Below, piece by piece: positions 24,336 through 33,039 of a DNA stretch of 64,000 nucleotides. The stretch comes from an uncultured Eubacteriales bacterium (lineage in GTDB: Bacteria > Bacillota > Clostridia > Oscillospirales > Acutalibacteraceae): assembly GCA_934445035.1 (NCBI GenBank), contig CAKSDI010000004.1, forward strand, positions 62,001 to 126,000, given 5' to 3'. The position numbers and the translations under genes are program-made. Positions within the stretch are counted from its first letter, which is position 1, and each line of letters begins with the position of its first letter. The notes beneath the pieces were generated by a model. The model was given only the letters and a program-made list of their open reading frames with translations, made no database searches and was not told the DNA's origin.

Positions 24336-26336
24336 TTGAAAAACTATTCGGAAAATAATGTAAAAAACATTGCTTTTTTAGGTCACGGAGGCTCCGGCAA
24401 GACCACTCTTGCCGACTCGGTGCTTTATTATAAGGGCGCGGCGGACAGGATCGGCAAAACCGACGAGGGAACCGCTTTGATGGACTTTGATCCCGAGGAA
24501 AAAAAGCGCGGAGTTTCCGTCAGCACTTCCTGCTATGCTCTTGAAGATAAGGAAAATAAGATAAATATTATCGACGCTCCCGGTCAGTTCGATTTCGCCG
24601 GCGGAGTCTGCGAGGCGCTTGCCGCGGCGGATTCGGTCGTTATAACCGTTTCGGGTAAATCAGGTCTTACGGTAGGGGCAAGGTCCTGCTATAAAAAAGC
24701 CAAGGCGCAGAATAAAAGCATAGCCTTTTTTGTAGGTAAGCTTGATTCGGTGCACGCGCATTTTTACAGAGTAATTTCTTCGCTTGTCGCGAATTACGGC
24801 GCTGCTGTCTGCCCTGTTGTGGTTCCTTATATTGAAGACGAAAGCGTTAAATGCTATGTTGATATGATAAATTCGGAAGCCTATTCTTATGACGGCTTTG
24901 AAAAAACAGTTTTAAGAATGCCCGAATCAAAAGAGATATCACAAATGAGAGATATGTTCTTAGAGTCGGTCGCGAGCGTCGATGAGGAATTGCTTGAAAA
25001 ATATCTTAACGGCGAGCAGTTTACAAAAGAAGAAATAATCGCAGGTCTTAAAAAAGGCATAAAATCGGGCGATATCTGCCCGGTATTTTCGGGAGTTCAG
25101 CAAAGGGGCGACGCTATCGCGCAGTTTGCCGACGCGCTTTTTGAAATTATGCCCTCAGCGCTTGAAGAAGGATTTTCATCTTCAGGCGAAACAAAACTGC
25201 TTGTATTTAAAACTATCGCCGATCCGTTTGTAGGAAAGCTTTCATATTTTAAGGTAATTTCCGGAACTGTCAAACCCGATTCAAAGCTTAAAATTGCGAG
25301 AACGGGCGATGAGGAAAGATTTGCTAAAATTATGATACTTAAAGGCGCTAAGCAGGAAGAGGTTTCTTCGCTTTGCGCAGGTGATATAGGCTGTGCCGCC
25401 AAGCTCGGATTTGCGCTTACAGGCGATGTTTTGAGCGAAAAAGGAAACGATGAGGCAATAGAAATGAATTTCCCGCTGCCTAATCTTTCGCTTGCTGTAT
25501 ATCCGAAAAACAAGGGCGAGGAAGATAAGGTCGCCGCAGGTCTTTCAAGACTTGCCGAGGAAGATCCGACTGTGCTTTTAAGAACAGACGGCGAAACTCA
25601 CGAGCAAATCCTCTCGGCTTTGGGCGAACAGCACTTAGATGTTATAATTTCAAGGCTTAAATCAAAATTCGGAGTAGACGCAGAGCTGAGAAAGCCGAAG
25701 ATCGCTTACAGGGAAACTATCAAGAAAAGCGTCAAGGCGCAGGGCAGGCATAAAAAGCAGTCGGGCGGCCACGGCCAGTTCGGCGATGTGTGGATAGAGT
25801 TTGAGCCGTGCGACAGCCACGAGCTTGTATTTGAAGAAAAGGTATTCGGAGGAAGCGTTCCGAAAAACTTCTTCCCGGCGGTCGAAAAAGGACTAAGGGA
25901 GAGTATGGCAAACGGAGTTCTTGCGGGATACCCGATGGTGGGAATAAAAGCTACTCTTTACGACGGCTCTTACCACCCGGTGGACTCTTCCGAAATGGCA
26001 TTCAAAACCGCCGCGGCTTTGGCGTTTAAAGAGGGCGTTTCGAAAGCAAACCCCGTTCTTATGGAGCCTATCGGCACGCTCACGGTAACAGTTCCCGATG
26101 AAATGCTCGGCGATGTTATCAGCGATATAAACAAGCGCCGCGGAAGAATTATAGGAATGAACCCCGCGCCGGATAAAATGCAGGAGGTCATAGGCGAAGT
26201 TCCTATGGCGCAAATGCAGGATTTTGCGACTGCTATGAGATCCATCACACAGGGAACGGCTACTTTCACTCTTGAATTTTCAAGATATGAAGAGGTGCCC
26301 TCAAATATCGCGGAAGAGATAATTAAAAACAAATAA
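24336..26336 (+). CDS. EF-G-like translation-factor GTPase
   Basis: The protein has EF-G domain order: GTPase, beta-barrel II, domains III, IV and V (YRETIKKSVKAQGRHKKQSGGHGQFGDVWIEFEP is domain IV). G1 is GHGGSGKTTL. It departs from EF-G at key points: the switch II motif is DAPGQFDF, with Gln84 where the catalytic His sits in DxPGH, and the G4 motif is GKLD (134-137) rather than NKxD. This places it in the EF-G-like paralogue group of Firmicutes, not the housekeeping fusA. TTG 24336 with AAGGAG 10 bases upstream gives 666 residues. The role is unknown; ribosome rescue or recycling is possible. Confidence 0.85.
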   Translation: MKNYSENNVKNIAFLGHGGSGKTTLADSVLYYKGAADRIGKTDEGTALMDFDPEEKKRGVSVSTSCYALEDKENKINIIDAPGQFDFAGGVCEALAAADSVVITVSGKSGLTVGARSCYKKAKAQNKSIAFFVGKLDSVHAHFYRVISSLVANYGAAVCPVVVPYIEDESVKCYVDMINSEAYSYDGFEKTVLRMPESKEISQMRDMFLESVASVDEELLEKYLNGEQFTKEEIIAGLKKGIKSGDICPVFSGVQQRGDAIAQFADALFEIMPSALEEGFSSSGETKLLVFKTIADPFVGKLSYFKVISGTVKPDSKLKIARTGDEERFAKIMILKGAKQEEVSSLCAGDIGCAAKLGFALTGDVLSEKGNDEAIEMNFPLPNLSLAVYPKNKGEEDKVAAGLSRLAEEDPTVLLRTDGETHEQILSALGEQHLDVIISRLKSKFGVDAELRKPKIAYRETIKKSVKAQGRHKKQSGGHGQFGDVWIEFEPCDSHELVFEEKVFGGSVPKNFFPAVEKGLRESMANGVLAGYPMVGIKATLYDGSYHPVDSSEMAFKTAAALAFKEGVSKANPVLMEPIGTLTVTVPDEMLGDVISDINKRRGRIIGMNPAPDKMQEVIGEVPMAQMQDFATAMRSITQGTATFTLEFSRYEEVPSNIAEEIIKNK

Positions 26337-26338
26337 AT

Positions 26339-26378
26339 AAAAATATCCCCTCGGGCTTAAAACCTGAGGGGATATTTT
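26339..26378. terminator. Bidirectional terminator
   Basis: AAATATCCCCTCGGG pairs with CCTGAGGGGATATTT, with flanking A and T runs, between convergent genes. Confidence 0.9.
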
Positions 26379-26379
26379 T

Positions 26380-27288
26380 TCAAAATGATTTATCTTTTCC
26401 GTCGTCAAGCATTTTTACGCTTTCTTTACCGTCTTTTGAAATTTGCTTGAAGTTGCCTAAAACTTCGCTCACAGGGTCCATAACGGCAAAGGTGCCGGGG
26501 TACTTTTTAAGTATTTCGTAAAGAGCGGTTATCTGGCATTTATTTATAATGCAGATCACGGTTTTTGTGTTTTTGCCCGAAAATCCGCCGGTAGCGTTAA
26601 TCACCGTGGCGGAGTGGTGGAGCTTGCTTATTATCTCGTTTAGAATTTCTTCCGAATGCTCTGTGATTATTTCAAATCTCATTGCGCTTCTGCCTGCGCG
26701 CATTGCTTTATCCGCAGTGGTGGAAGAGGCAAACGAGTAAAGGATACAGAGCAAAACCGGCTCTATCTTATAATCATAAACAAAAAAGCTTAAAAGCGCA
26801 ACGGAGGAATTTATTATAAAAGTGATATAAAACACGGATTTATCTTTATTATACTTATTTATAATAAGCGAAACAAAGTCCATTCCGCCTGTATAGGAGC
26901 CGGCGCGAATCAGCAGAGAATAAATGCAGCCCATTATAACTCCTGCGGTGAGTGCGCCTAAAATTTTACTGCTGCCGTCGGCAGTGTGATAATAAAAGGG
27001 AAGCTTTATTTTAGAGAGCAGCACTGCCGAAACCGAGAAAAACACCACATGCACCATTGTTCTTACAGCTACCGATCTGCTGACTTTAAAATAAACTATC
27101 AGTGCGAGCGGTATATTTATAAGCAGGCTCAAATATCCGATATTTATTCCCGAAATTTCCATAAAAATAGTGCAAAGTCCGTTTATCCCCGCAGGGGCAA
27201 ACGAATTCGGGAAAACAAATATTTCATAATTCAAAGCAGATAAAAAAGCCAAAAAAGCAAGTGTAAAATAAGATAAAAATCTTTTCAT
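26380..27288 (-). CDS. YitT-family membrane protein (DUF161/DUF2179)
   Basis: The 302-residue protein has five to six N-terminal membrane helices with the family features FVFPNSFAPAGINGLCTI and GCIYSLLIRAGSYTGGMDFVSLIINKYN. A C-terminal cytoplasmic DUF2179 domain follows (EIITEHSEEILNEIISKLHHSATVINATGGFSGKNTKTV). Members are widespread in Firmicutes in several copies; their function is unsettled. It is monocistronic between terminators. Confidence 0.88.
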   Translation of the reverse strand: MKRFLSYFTLAFLAFLSALNYEIFVFPNSFAPAGINGLCTIFMEISGINIGYLSLLINIPLALIVYFKVSRSVAVRTMVHVVFFSVSAVLLSKIKLPFYYHTADGSSKILGALTAGVIMGCIYSLLIRAGSYTGGMDFVSLIINKYNKDKSVFYITFIINSSVALLSFFVYDYKIEPVLLCILYSFASSTTADKAMRAGRSAMRFEIITEHSEEILNEIISKLHHSATVINATGGFSGKNTKTVICIINKCQITALYEILKKYPGTFAVMDPVSEVLGNFKQISKDGKESVKMLDDGKDKSF

Positions 27289-27366
27289 TGAAATTTCCGC
27301 CTTTTTTGTTTTTCATAATACAGCGAAATTCTTTAAAAGTCAATCCATTTAAATTTTATCAATCAG

Positions 27367-27395
27367 TTGAATTTAAGGAAAATATTTGATATAAT
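27367..27395 (+). promoter_or_regulatory. Promoter of the DtxR-family gene
   Basis: TTGAAT (27367-27372), 17 bases, TATAAT (27390-27395), followed by an AT-rich leader to ATG 27440. Confidence 0.65.
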
Positions 27396-27439
27396 AATAT
27401 ATATTTATTTATTAATGTAACTGAAAAGAAGGGTAAATT

Positions 27440-27826
27440 ATGTCCTTGCAGGAATCAGGCGAGATGTATCTCGAAACGATATATGTTTTGCAGAAGAAAA
27501 CAAATGCCGTGAGATCTTTGGATGTTGCGGAATATATGGGCTTTTCAAAGCCGAGCGTATCAAGAGCGGTCGGAATTTTGAAATCGGGCGGATTTATAAA
27601 TGTGGATAAAAGCGGATTTTTAACGCTTACCGAAAGCGGAGAAGAAGTCGCCTGCAAGATCTACGAACGGCACACGCTTATTTCAAAATTTCTTGTTTCT
27701 TTAGGGGTAAGCGAAAGCGTCGCCACGGAGGACGCCTGCAAAATGGAGCATTATATAAGCGACGAATCTTTTAACGCTATAAAAAAGCACATTGAGCAAA
27801 TGAACATAAAAAAAGAAGAGGAATAA
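27440..27826 (+). CDS. DtxR/MntR-family metalloregulator
   Basis: It has the winged-helix N terminus of iron/manganese-dependent repressors (SGEMYLETIYVLQKKTNAVRSLDVAEYMGFSKPSVSRAVGIL) and the metal-binding dimerisation part (ERHTLISKFLVSLGVSESVATEDACKMEHYIS), containing the Glu-Arg-His, Cys-Lys-Met-Glu-His ligands of the family. At 128 residues it lacks the third SH3 domain, as in MntR. No metal transporter is adjacent, so it probably acts elsewhere. Confidence 0.9.
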   Translation: MSLQESGEMYLETIYVLQKKTNAVRSLDVAEYMGFSKPSVSRAVGILKSGGFINVDKSGFLTLTESGEEVACKIYERHTLISKFLVSLGVSESVATEDACKMEHYISDESFNAIKKHIEQMNIKKEEE

Positions 27827-27840
27827 AATTCCTCTTCTTT
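27812..27840. terminator. Bidirectional terminator overlapping a stop codon
   Basis: AAAGAAGAGGAAT pairs with ATTCCTCTTCTTT. The left arm is the last codons of the regulator (EEE and stop). The convergent minus-strand gene ends just beyond it. Confidence 0.85.
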
Positions 27841-27857
27841 TTATTTTGCTTTAGAAA

Positions 27858-28430
27858 TTATTTAGCAAGCGACTTTTTAGCGCCGAATGTAACTGCTGCA
27901 GCACCGAGCATTACGATTGCGAAAATCATAGCGGTGTTGGAGCCGGTCTTCGGAGAGTCTGCTTTCTTTGCTGCGCCTGTAACAGGATCAGTGATCTGAT
28001 TGTTATAGTTAGCGCAGATGATAAGGCTCGTGAGAGGCTTAATTGTAAGAGTCGAGCTTGTGAGCGATCCGCTTACTAATACATAATCTGTGCCCTCAGT
28101 AGCGGCAGAGATGTTAGCAAGGGGAGTAGCGGAAGCTGAAAGGGAAATAACGCCGGTTTCATTTTCGCCGGAAGTTCCGGTAGCTGTTGTTACCTTATAA
28201 ATGGTCCAGCTGTTGAAAGTTCCCTCGGAAGCGATAGATGTAGCAGTAACGGTTTCGCCGTTGCTGATTATCTGAGCTTCGCCTGCTTTAGAAAGACCGC
28301 CTGACGGTGAGCCTCTGAAAAGAGTAACCTCATACTTAACAGGATCTTTCGGGCTTTCTTCCGCACATACGCTGACAGATACGGTAAAAGCGCAAACTAA
28401 GCAAAGAATGGTTGCGATGATTTTTTTCAT
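27858..28430 (-). CDS. Small cell-wall-anchored surface protein (SPKTG motif)
   Basis: The 190-residue protein begins with a signal peptide (MKKIIATILCLVCAFTVSVS) and ends in a sorting-type tail: DSPKTGSNTAM, then a hydrophobic helix and a basic end KKSLAK. SPKTG fits the non-canonical (L/N/S)PxTG signals recognised by some sortases. The middle is Thr/Ser-rich and beta-type, with no family I recognise. The start has GGAGGTAA upstream. No active sortase is encoded in the window; the sortase-fold protein 2.5 kb away lacks its catalytic residues. Confidence 0.75.
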   Translation of the reverse strand: MKKIIATILCLVCAFTVSVSVCAEESPKDPVKYEVTLFRGSPSGGLSKAGEAQIISNGETVTATSIASEGTFNSWTIYKVTTATGTSGENETGVISLSASATPLANISAATEGTDYVLVSGSLTSSTLTIKPLTSLIICANYNNQITDPVTGAAKKADSPKTGSNTAMIFAIVMLGAAAVTFGAKKSLAK

Positions 28431-28550
28431 TATCAGTTACCTCCAGTGTGCTGAATATTTTGATACATCGTTATTTTATCATATAATTTTTTAAAAGTAA
28501 AGCATTTTTTGAAATAAAACAAAAAATTTTATTCGCAGCTTAATTTATGG

Positions 28551-28579
28551 TTGTCTAATAATAGGTTTTATTGTATAAT
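28551..28579 (+). promoter_or_regulatory. Promoter of the cysteine desulfurase operon
   Basis: TTGTCT (28551-28556), 17 bases, TATAAT (28574-28579), about 30 bases before ATG 28609. Confidence 0.65.
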
Positions 28580-28608
28580 AATATTATCTATATAACTTGG
28601 AGTTTTAA

Positions 28609-29745
28609 ATGGTATATCTTGATAACAGTTCTACAACGGCGGTATGCAAAGAGTCGGCGGAGGCGCTTAAGCTTGCGATATCGGATAATTTCGGAAACCC
28701 CTCCTCCTTGCATTCGCTTGGAATAAAAGCCGAGCTTGCGGTAAGCGAGGTCAGAAAAAAACTAAGCCGGTTGCTTAACTGCCGTGAAGACGAGATCTAT
28801 TTTATCTCCTGCGCAACAGAGGGGAACAACACCTGCATTGAGGGCGCTGCGAGGAGAAACGGCAAATTAAAAAAGAAAATAGTTACCACAGCCGTTGAGC
28901 ATCCGTCGGTTTTAAACACTGTAAAAAGGCTGTCGCAAGAGGGATTTGAGGCGGTATTCGCAGAGCCTGATAAAAGCGGCGGAGTGGTAAGCGCCGAAAA
29001 TATTTTTTCTAAAACAGATGAAAACACCGTGCTTGTGAGTATGATGGCGGTAAACAATGAAACAGGTGCCGTTATGCCCGTAGAAAAAGCGGCCGGAATG
29101 ATTAAAAAAGCGTATCCCGATACGCTTATCCATTGCGACGCGGTACAGGCTTTCGGAAAAATTCCGCTCGATGTTAAAAAACTCGGAATAGATATGCTCA
29201 CTTTAAGCGGTCATAAGTTCCACGCGCCGAAAGGCATAGGCGCGATGTATATAAAAAAGGGAGTAAAAATAAGGCCTCTTATGGCGGGCGGCGGTCAGGA
29301 AAGGGATATAAGGCCCGGCACCGAAAGCGTGCCTCTTATCTGCGCGCTCGGCGGCGCATTAGACGCGCTTGAAAACTTTGAAAAAAGGCTTCCTTTGCAA
29401 AAAGAGCTTTGGTCATATACTAAAGATCTGCTTTTAAAAGAAAACGGCGTGATAATAAATTCGGGGGAAGACTGTCTTCCTTATATTTTAAATATTTCTC
29501 TTCCCGGATTCAGATCGGAAACGCTTTTGCATTTTCTCGACGCCGAGGGAATATTCGTATCCTCGGGCAGCGCCTGCTCAAAGGGCAAAGGCAGTTATGT
29601 GCTTAAAGCCTGCGGAGTTTCGGATATTAACGCCGATTCCTCTCTTCGCATAAGCTTTTCAAGATATTCAAAAAAGGAAGACGCCGATAAATTATCCGAG
29701 GCGCTTAAATCGGCGGCGCAAAGATTAAGAAGGTCTGTTAAATGA
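28609..29745 (+). CDS. Cysteine desulfurase (NifS/IscS family)
   Basis: A PLP enzyme that takes sulfur from cysteine as a persulfide. It opens MVYLDNSSTTAV. The PLP lysine is in LSGHKFHAPKGIGAMYI near residue 202, with CDAVQAFGKIPLDV before it. The sulfur-carrying Cys is in the loop SSGSACSKGKG near residue 324. The 378 residues match the family. It overlaps thiI by 4 bases, the same pairing as NifZ-ThiI in Bacillus, so its main job is probably sulfur for tRNA 4-thiouridine, though it could also feed the SmsCB system. Confidence 0.94.
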   Translation: MVYLDNSSTTAVCKESAEALKLAISDNFGNPSSLHSLGIKAELAVSEVRKKLSRLLNCREDEIYFISCATEGNNTCIEGAARRNGKLKKKIVTTAVEHPSVLNTVKRLSQEGFEAVFAEPDKSGGVVSAENIFSKTDENTVLVSMMAVNNETGAVMPVEKAAGMIKKAYPDTLIHCDAVQAFGKIPLDVKKLGIDMLTLSGHKFHAPKGIGAMYIKKGVKIRPLMAGGGQERDIRPGTESVPLICALGGALDALENFEKRLPLQKELWSYTKDLLLKENGVIINSGEDCLPYILNISLPGFRSETLLHFLDAEGIFVSSGSACSKGKGSYVLKACGVSDINADSSLRISFSRYSKKEDADKLSEALKSAAQRLRRSVK

Positions 29746-30923
29746 AAGAAATCATACTTATTAAAGACGGTGAGCTTTCCTTAAAGGGACTTAACCGACA
29801 GAATTTTGAAGACAGAATGATAAGAAATATCAAGCAGAGGTTAAAACCGCTCGGAAGTTTCAAAGTAAAAAAAGCGCAGTCCGCTATATACATAATTCCC
29901 GAAAGCGAGGATTTTGATTTTAACGAGGCGCTTGAAAGAATGAAAACGGTTTTCGGTATTGCGGCGTTTTCACGCGCCTGCGTATGCGAAAAAAGTGTTG
30001 ACGATATTTTCAATAAAGCGCCGATATATTTAAAAGACGCGCTTGAAAGCGTTAAGACCTTTAAGGTCGAAGCAAAAAGAGCCGATAAATCGTTTCCGCT
30101 TACTTCTCCCGAGATAAGCAGGGAGCTCGGAGGCGTGCTGCTTAAGAATTTTCATCATTTGAGAGTTGATGTTAAGAATCCCGAAATAACGGTGACCGTT
30201 GAAATAAGGGATTTCGGAGCATATATCAGAGCAGGTCAGATAAAAGGCGCGGGCGGTCTGCCCGTTGGTACATCGGGAAGAGCGGCGGTGCTTATTTCCG
30301 GCGGAATTGACAGCCCTGTTGCGGCTTATATGATGGCTAAAAGAGGGCTTGTGCTTAATGCGATCCATTTTGCCTCTCCGCCTTATACGAGCCCCAGAGC
30401 CGAGCAAAAGGTGAGAGATCTGCTTTCAAAGGTCGCAGTTTACAGCGGAACTATAAGACTTGCAGTCGTTCCTTTTACTGAAATTCAGGAGGAGATAGGC
30501 AAGGTTTGCCCCGAAGATTATTTCACGCTTATAATGCGCAGAATGATGATGAGAATTTCCTGCATGATCGCAAAAGAAGAGGAGTGCTTAGGACTTATAA
30601 CGGGCGAAAGCCTCGGTCAGGTCGCAAGCCAGACTCTTTTTGCGCTAGGCGCTACTGACAGCGTTTGCGATATCCCCGTTATGCGCCCGCTTGTCGGAAT
30701 GGATAAAGAAGAGATAATAACGATATCTAAAAAGATAGACGCTTTTGAAACTTCTATCCTGCCTTATGAGGACTGCTGCACGGTATTTACTCCGAAGCAC
30801 CCTCACACAAGGCCGAAACCCGGTCAGTGCGAGGCGGCGGAAAGCAAGCTCAATATTGAAGAGCTTATTAAAAAAGCTGTGGAAAACACGCAGTATTCTT
30901 ATGTTACATCAGGTATAATATAA
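29742..30923 (+). CDS. thiI: tRNA 4-thiouridine synthase
   Basis: It adenylates and thiolates U8 of tRNA. It has an N-terminal ferredoxin-like domain and THUMP domain (VKTFKVEAKRADKSFPLTSPEI), then the PP-loop SGGIDSPVAAYMM near residue 185. Further motifs are ITGESLGQVASQT and EDCCTVFTPKHP. The 393 residues show that the C-terminal rhodanese domain of enteric ThiI is absent, as usual in Firmicutes. It is coupled to the desulfurase that supplies sulfur. Confidence 0.95.
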   Translation: MKEIILIKDGELSLKGLNRQNFEDRMIRNIKQRLKPLGSFKVKKAQSAIYIIPESEDFDFNEALERMKTVFGIAAFSRACVCEKSVDDIFNKAPIYLKDALESVKTFKVEAKRADKSFPLTSPEISRELGGVLLKNFHHLRVDVKNPEITVTVEIRDFGAYIRAGQIKGAGGLPVGTSGRAAVLISGGIDSPVAAYMMAKRGLVLNAIHFASPPYTSPRAEQKVRDLLSKVAVYSGTIRLAVVPFTEIQEEIGKVCPEDYFTLIMRRMMMRISCMIAKEEECLGLITGESLGQVASQTLFALGATDSVCDIPVMRPLVGMDKEEIITISKKIDAFETSILPYEDCCTVFTPKHPHTRPKPGQCEAAESKLNIEELIKKAVENTQYSYVTSGII

Positions 30924-30946
30924 ATTTTTAAAAAGGAGTGAAATAT

Positions 30947-31795
30947 ATGGGCACGCATTCACCGGATCGGAAAAGCGGCAAAAATTTAAAAACTGCGCTT
31001 AAGGTCTGCTGTTTTGCGGCGGCAGCCGTGGTTTTGGCGGCGGGTATTTATTTCACTTCGTTTTTCGTGACTGCTAACACTCAAAACGGCAAGGTGGACG
31101 CGGCAAGGAAGATATTTAACAGTGAAAAGCTTACAAAAAGCGAAAAATTTTCCGAGCTTAAAAAGCAGAACGCCGATTTTGCCGCTTGGCTTAAATTTGA
31201 GGGAGGGGCTGTCGACAATCCCGTTTACCGCTCCGAAAAAGACGGATTTTATTCAAATCACGATATGACGGGCGAAAAAAGCCGTTACGGCGCTCTGCGC
31301 CTGCCTAAATCGGAGGATATTTCGCTTTATTCAAAGGATAAAAACACCGTTATTTTCGGAAATAATATAAACGACGGCGCGATGTTCGGCAGTCTTAAAA
31401 ATTTCAGGGATACTAAATTTTATGAGGAAAATCATATAGTCACGCTCACCACGGAGGACTCGGAATATAAATATTATGCTTTCGCGGTGTGCGTGTTTGA
31501 CAGTGCTTCAAACGATGTAAATTTTGAATTAAGCAATTATGACGAGGACCTTTTTTCAGCCTTCAAAAAGAAAATTCTTGAAAGAAGTCTTATAAAAACG
31601 GGGGCAAAGGTCAACAGCGGCGACAGGCTTTTAACTCTTATAACCGATCTTGACGATTTTGAGGGAGCGAGGCTTGCAGTGGTTTTTAAGCGTGTGAACG
31701 ACGCGCAGATAAAGGAATACGACAGCGTAAAAGTGACGGTAAACGCTGACGCTTTATACCCCGATAAATGGTATAAAGCTCATACGGGAGGATAA
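30947..31795 (+). CDS. Class B sortase-fold protein lacking catalytic His and Cys
   Basis: It has an N-terminal membrane anchor (residues 20-40) and a sortase B fold: FAAWLKFEGGAVDNPVYRSE, GALRLPK, then NTVIFGNNINDGAMFGSLKNF and LLTLITDLDDFEGARLAVVFKR. Active SrtB enzymes read GHN and TC at these places; here they are GNN (Asn139) and TD (Asp234), while the catalytic Arg (Arg242) is kept at the right spacing. It therefore cannot perform transpeptidation by the known mechanism. The frame is intact, so it looks like a preserved pseudoenzyme. ATG 30947 has AAAAGGAG 8 bases upstream. It lies 23 bases after thiI and 6 before the next gene. Confidence 0.8.
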   Translation: MGTHSPDRKSGKNLKTALKVCCFAAAAVVLAAGIYFTSFFVTANTQNGKVDAARKIFNSEKLTKSEKFSELKKQNADFAAWLKFEGGAVDNPVYRSEKDGFYSNHDMTGEKSRYGALRLPKSEDISLYSKDKNTVIFGNNINDGAMFGSLKNFRDTKFYEENHIVTLTTEDSEYKYYAFAVCVFDSASNDVNFELSNYDEDLFSAFKKKILERSLIKTGAKVNSGDRLLTLITDLDDFEGARLAVVFKRVNDAQIKEYDSVKVTVNADALYPDKWYKAHTGG

Positions 31796-31801
31796 GGCAA
31801 A

Positions 31802-32977
31802 ATGATAGGGAATATTAAAGTGGATGTGGTTTATTTTTCAAAATCATCCGATTTTGAAATGGAGTTCAATCTGTGCGGCTGCTGCAGAATGCGCCTGCTT
31901 ACGGAAAAGGGCGACTCGACTAAAAAGACCTTTGTGGAAAATCTTGCCGTTGCGGCTAACCGCAGCAGAATAATAATTGCCTGCGGTCCTGTAGAGGGAG
32001 AGGGCAATATTATCGAAACGACTGCCACGGCTATCAAAGCTCCTTTAATCCAAGTTAATAATAAAGATTACGGTATAGTATCTGAAACCTCGGCTGAAAT
32101 TATCGCAGGCGCTTTGCCGCTTGTTTCCTCTTCGGGAGTTTTCGGCGGCTGCGTTATAGAAAGCGGTCCGCAGTCTATCATTCTTATAACGGATGATAAA
32201 GCTGTGAGAAAAAATCTTATGAAAAATCTCATTCATCCTTATATTGAAGAGATAAGCATTTTGCCGATACCTGAAATTGAAGATTCGACAGCTCCCACAG
32301 AAACCGAGGAGCTTGCAAAAGAGATAACCGAGCAGTTAAACGAGGAAGAAAAGGCAGAAGAACCCGAAATTTTAGAAGAAAAGCCCGAAGAAATTCAGGA
32401 AACTTTATCAGAGCCTGTTTTACCTGAAATAAAGGAAGAAAAAGCACAAGAGCCCGGTTTGACCGATGAAAACACGGCTGTTCAGAGCGTGCTGCCGATA
32501 TTCGATCAGGCGGAGTTTGAGCCTGTTTTGGCTAAGCTTGAAGAAATGGAGGGCGGAACCGCTGTAAAACCGGAGGTAAAGCTCCCTGCTTTATCGGAAG
32601 TTAAAGAAGAAAAGCCGAAAGAAAATGATAAAAAAGAATTTATAATGGACAAGCCCGAACCCGAAAAAGAGGATAAGAGCCCGTTTATTACAGAAGAAGA
32701 CGAATATGATATCGAAAAAAATCATATCTTTGAAGAAAACAATACCGACGGATTTATTTCCCTCGACGCACCTGAAGCGGCACAAAAGCCTCAAAAAAAG
32801 CAGGGCGGCAAGATAAATGTGACGATTCTTGTTATCTGTGTGATCTTAGCGCTTTGCCTTGTTATGACGGCGGTGCTTCTTATAGGAATTCCCGCATATA
32901 AAAACCGCGATATTCTTGAATACATAAAAGAGATCTTCACACAGTCTCAGAGTGCGGGAACTCTTTTTATAAAATAA
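31802..32977 (+). CDS. Membrane protein with acidic linker, possible MoCF-like N-domain
   Basis: The 391-residue protein has three parts. Residues 1-150 look like a degenerate CinA/MoaB-type nucleotide-binding domain (AVAANRSRIIIACGPVEGEGNIIETTATAI), but I am unsure. Residues 155-330 are a low-complexity Glu/Pro/Lys-rich linker. A single transmembrane helix (INVTILVICVILALCLVMTAVLL) follows near residue 340, then a short tail. The layout suggests a cytoplasmic domain tethered to the membrane. It directly follows the inactive sortase-like gene, so the two are probably made together. No known function can be assigned. Confidence 0.6.
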   Translation: MIGNIKVDVVYFSKSSDFEMEFNLCGCCRMRLLTEKGDSTKKTFVENLAVAANRSRIIIACGPVEGEGNIIETTATAIKAPLIQVNNKDYGIVSETSAEIIAGALPLVSSSGVFGGCVIESGPQSIILITDDKAVRKNLMKNLIHPYIEEISILPIPEIEDSTAPTETEELAKEITEQLNEEEKAEEPEILEEKPEEIQETLSEPVLPEIKEEKAQEPGLTDENTAVQSVLPIFDQAEFEPVLAKLEEMEGGTAVKPEVKLPALSEVKEEKPKENDKKEFIMDKPEPEKEDKSPFITEEDEYDIEKNHIFEENNTDGFISLDAPEAAQKPQKKQGGKINVTILVICVILALCLVMTAVLLIGIPAYKNRDILEYIKEIFTQSQSAGTLFIK

Positions 32978-33039
32978 TTCCAACCTATTATGTGAATATT
33001 CCGTATAAGATATATAATGTTTGAAAGTGAGTGTGGCTT

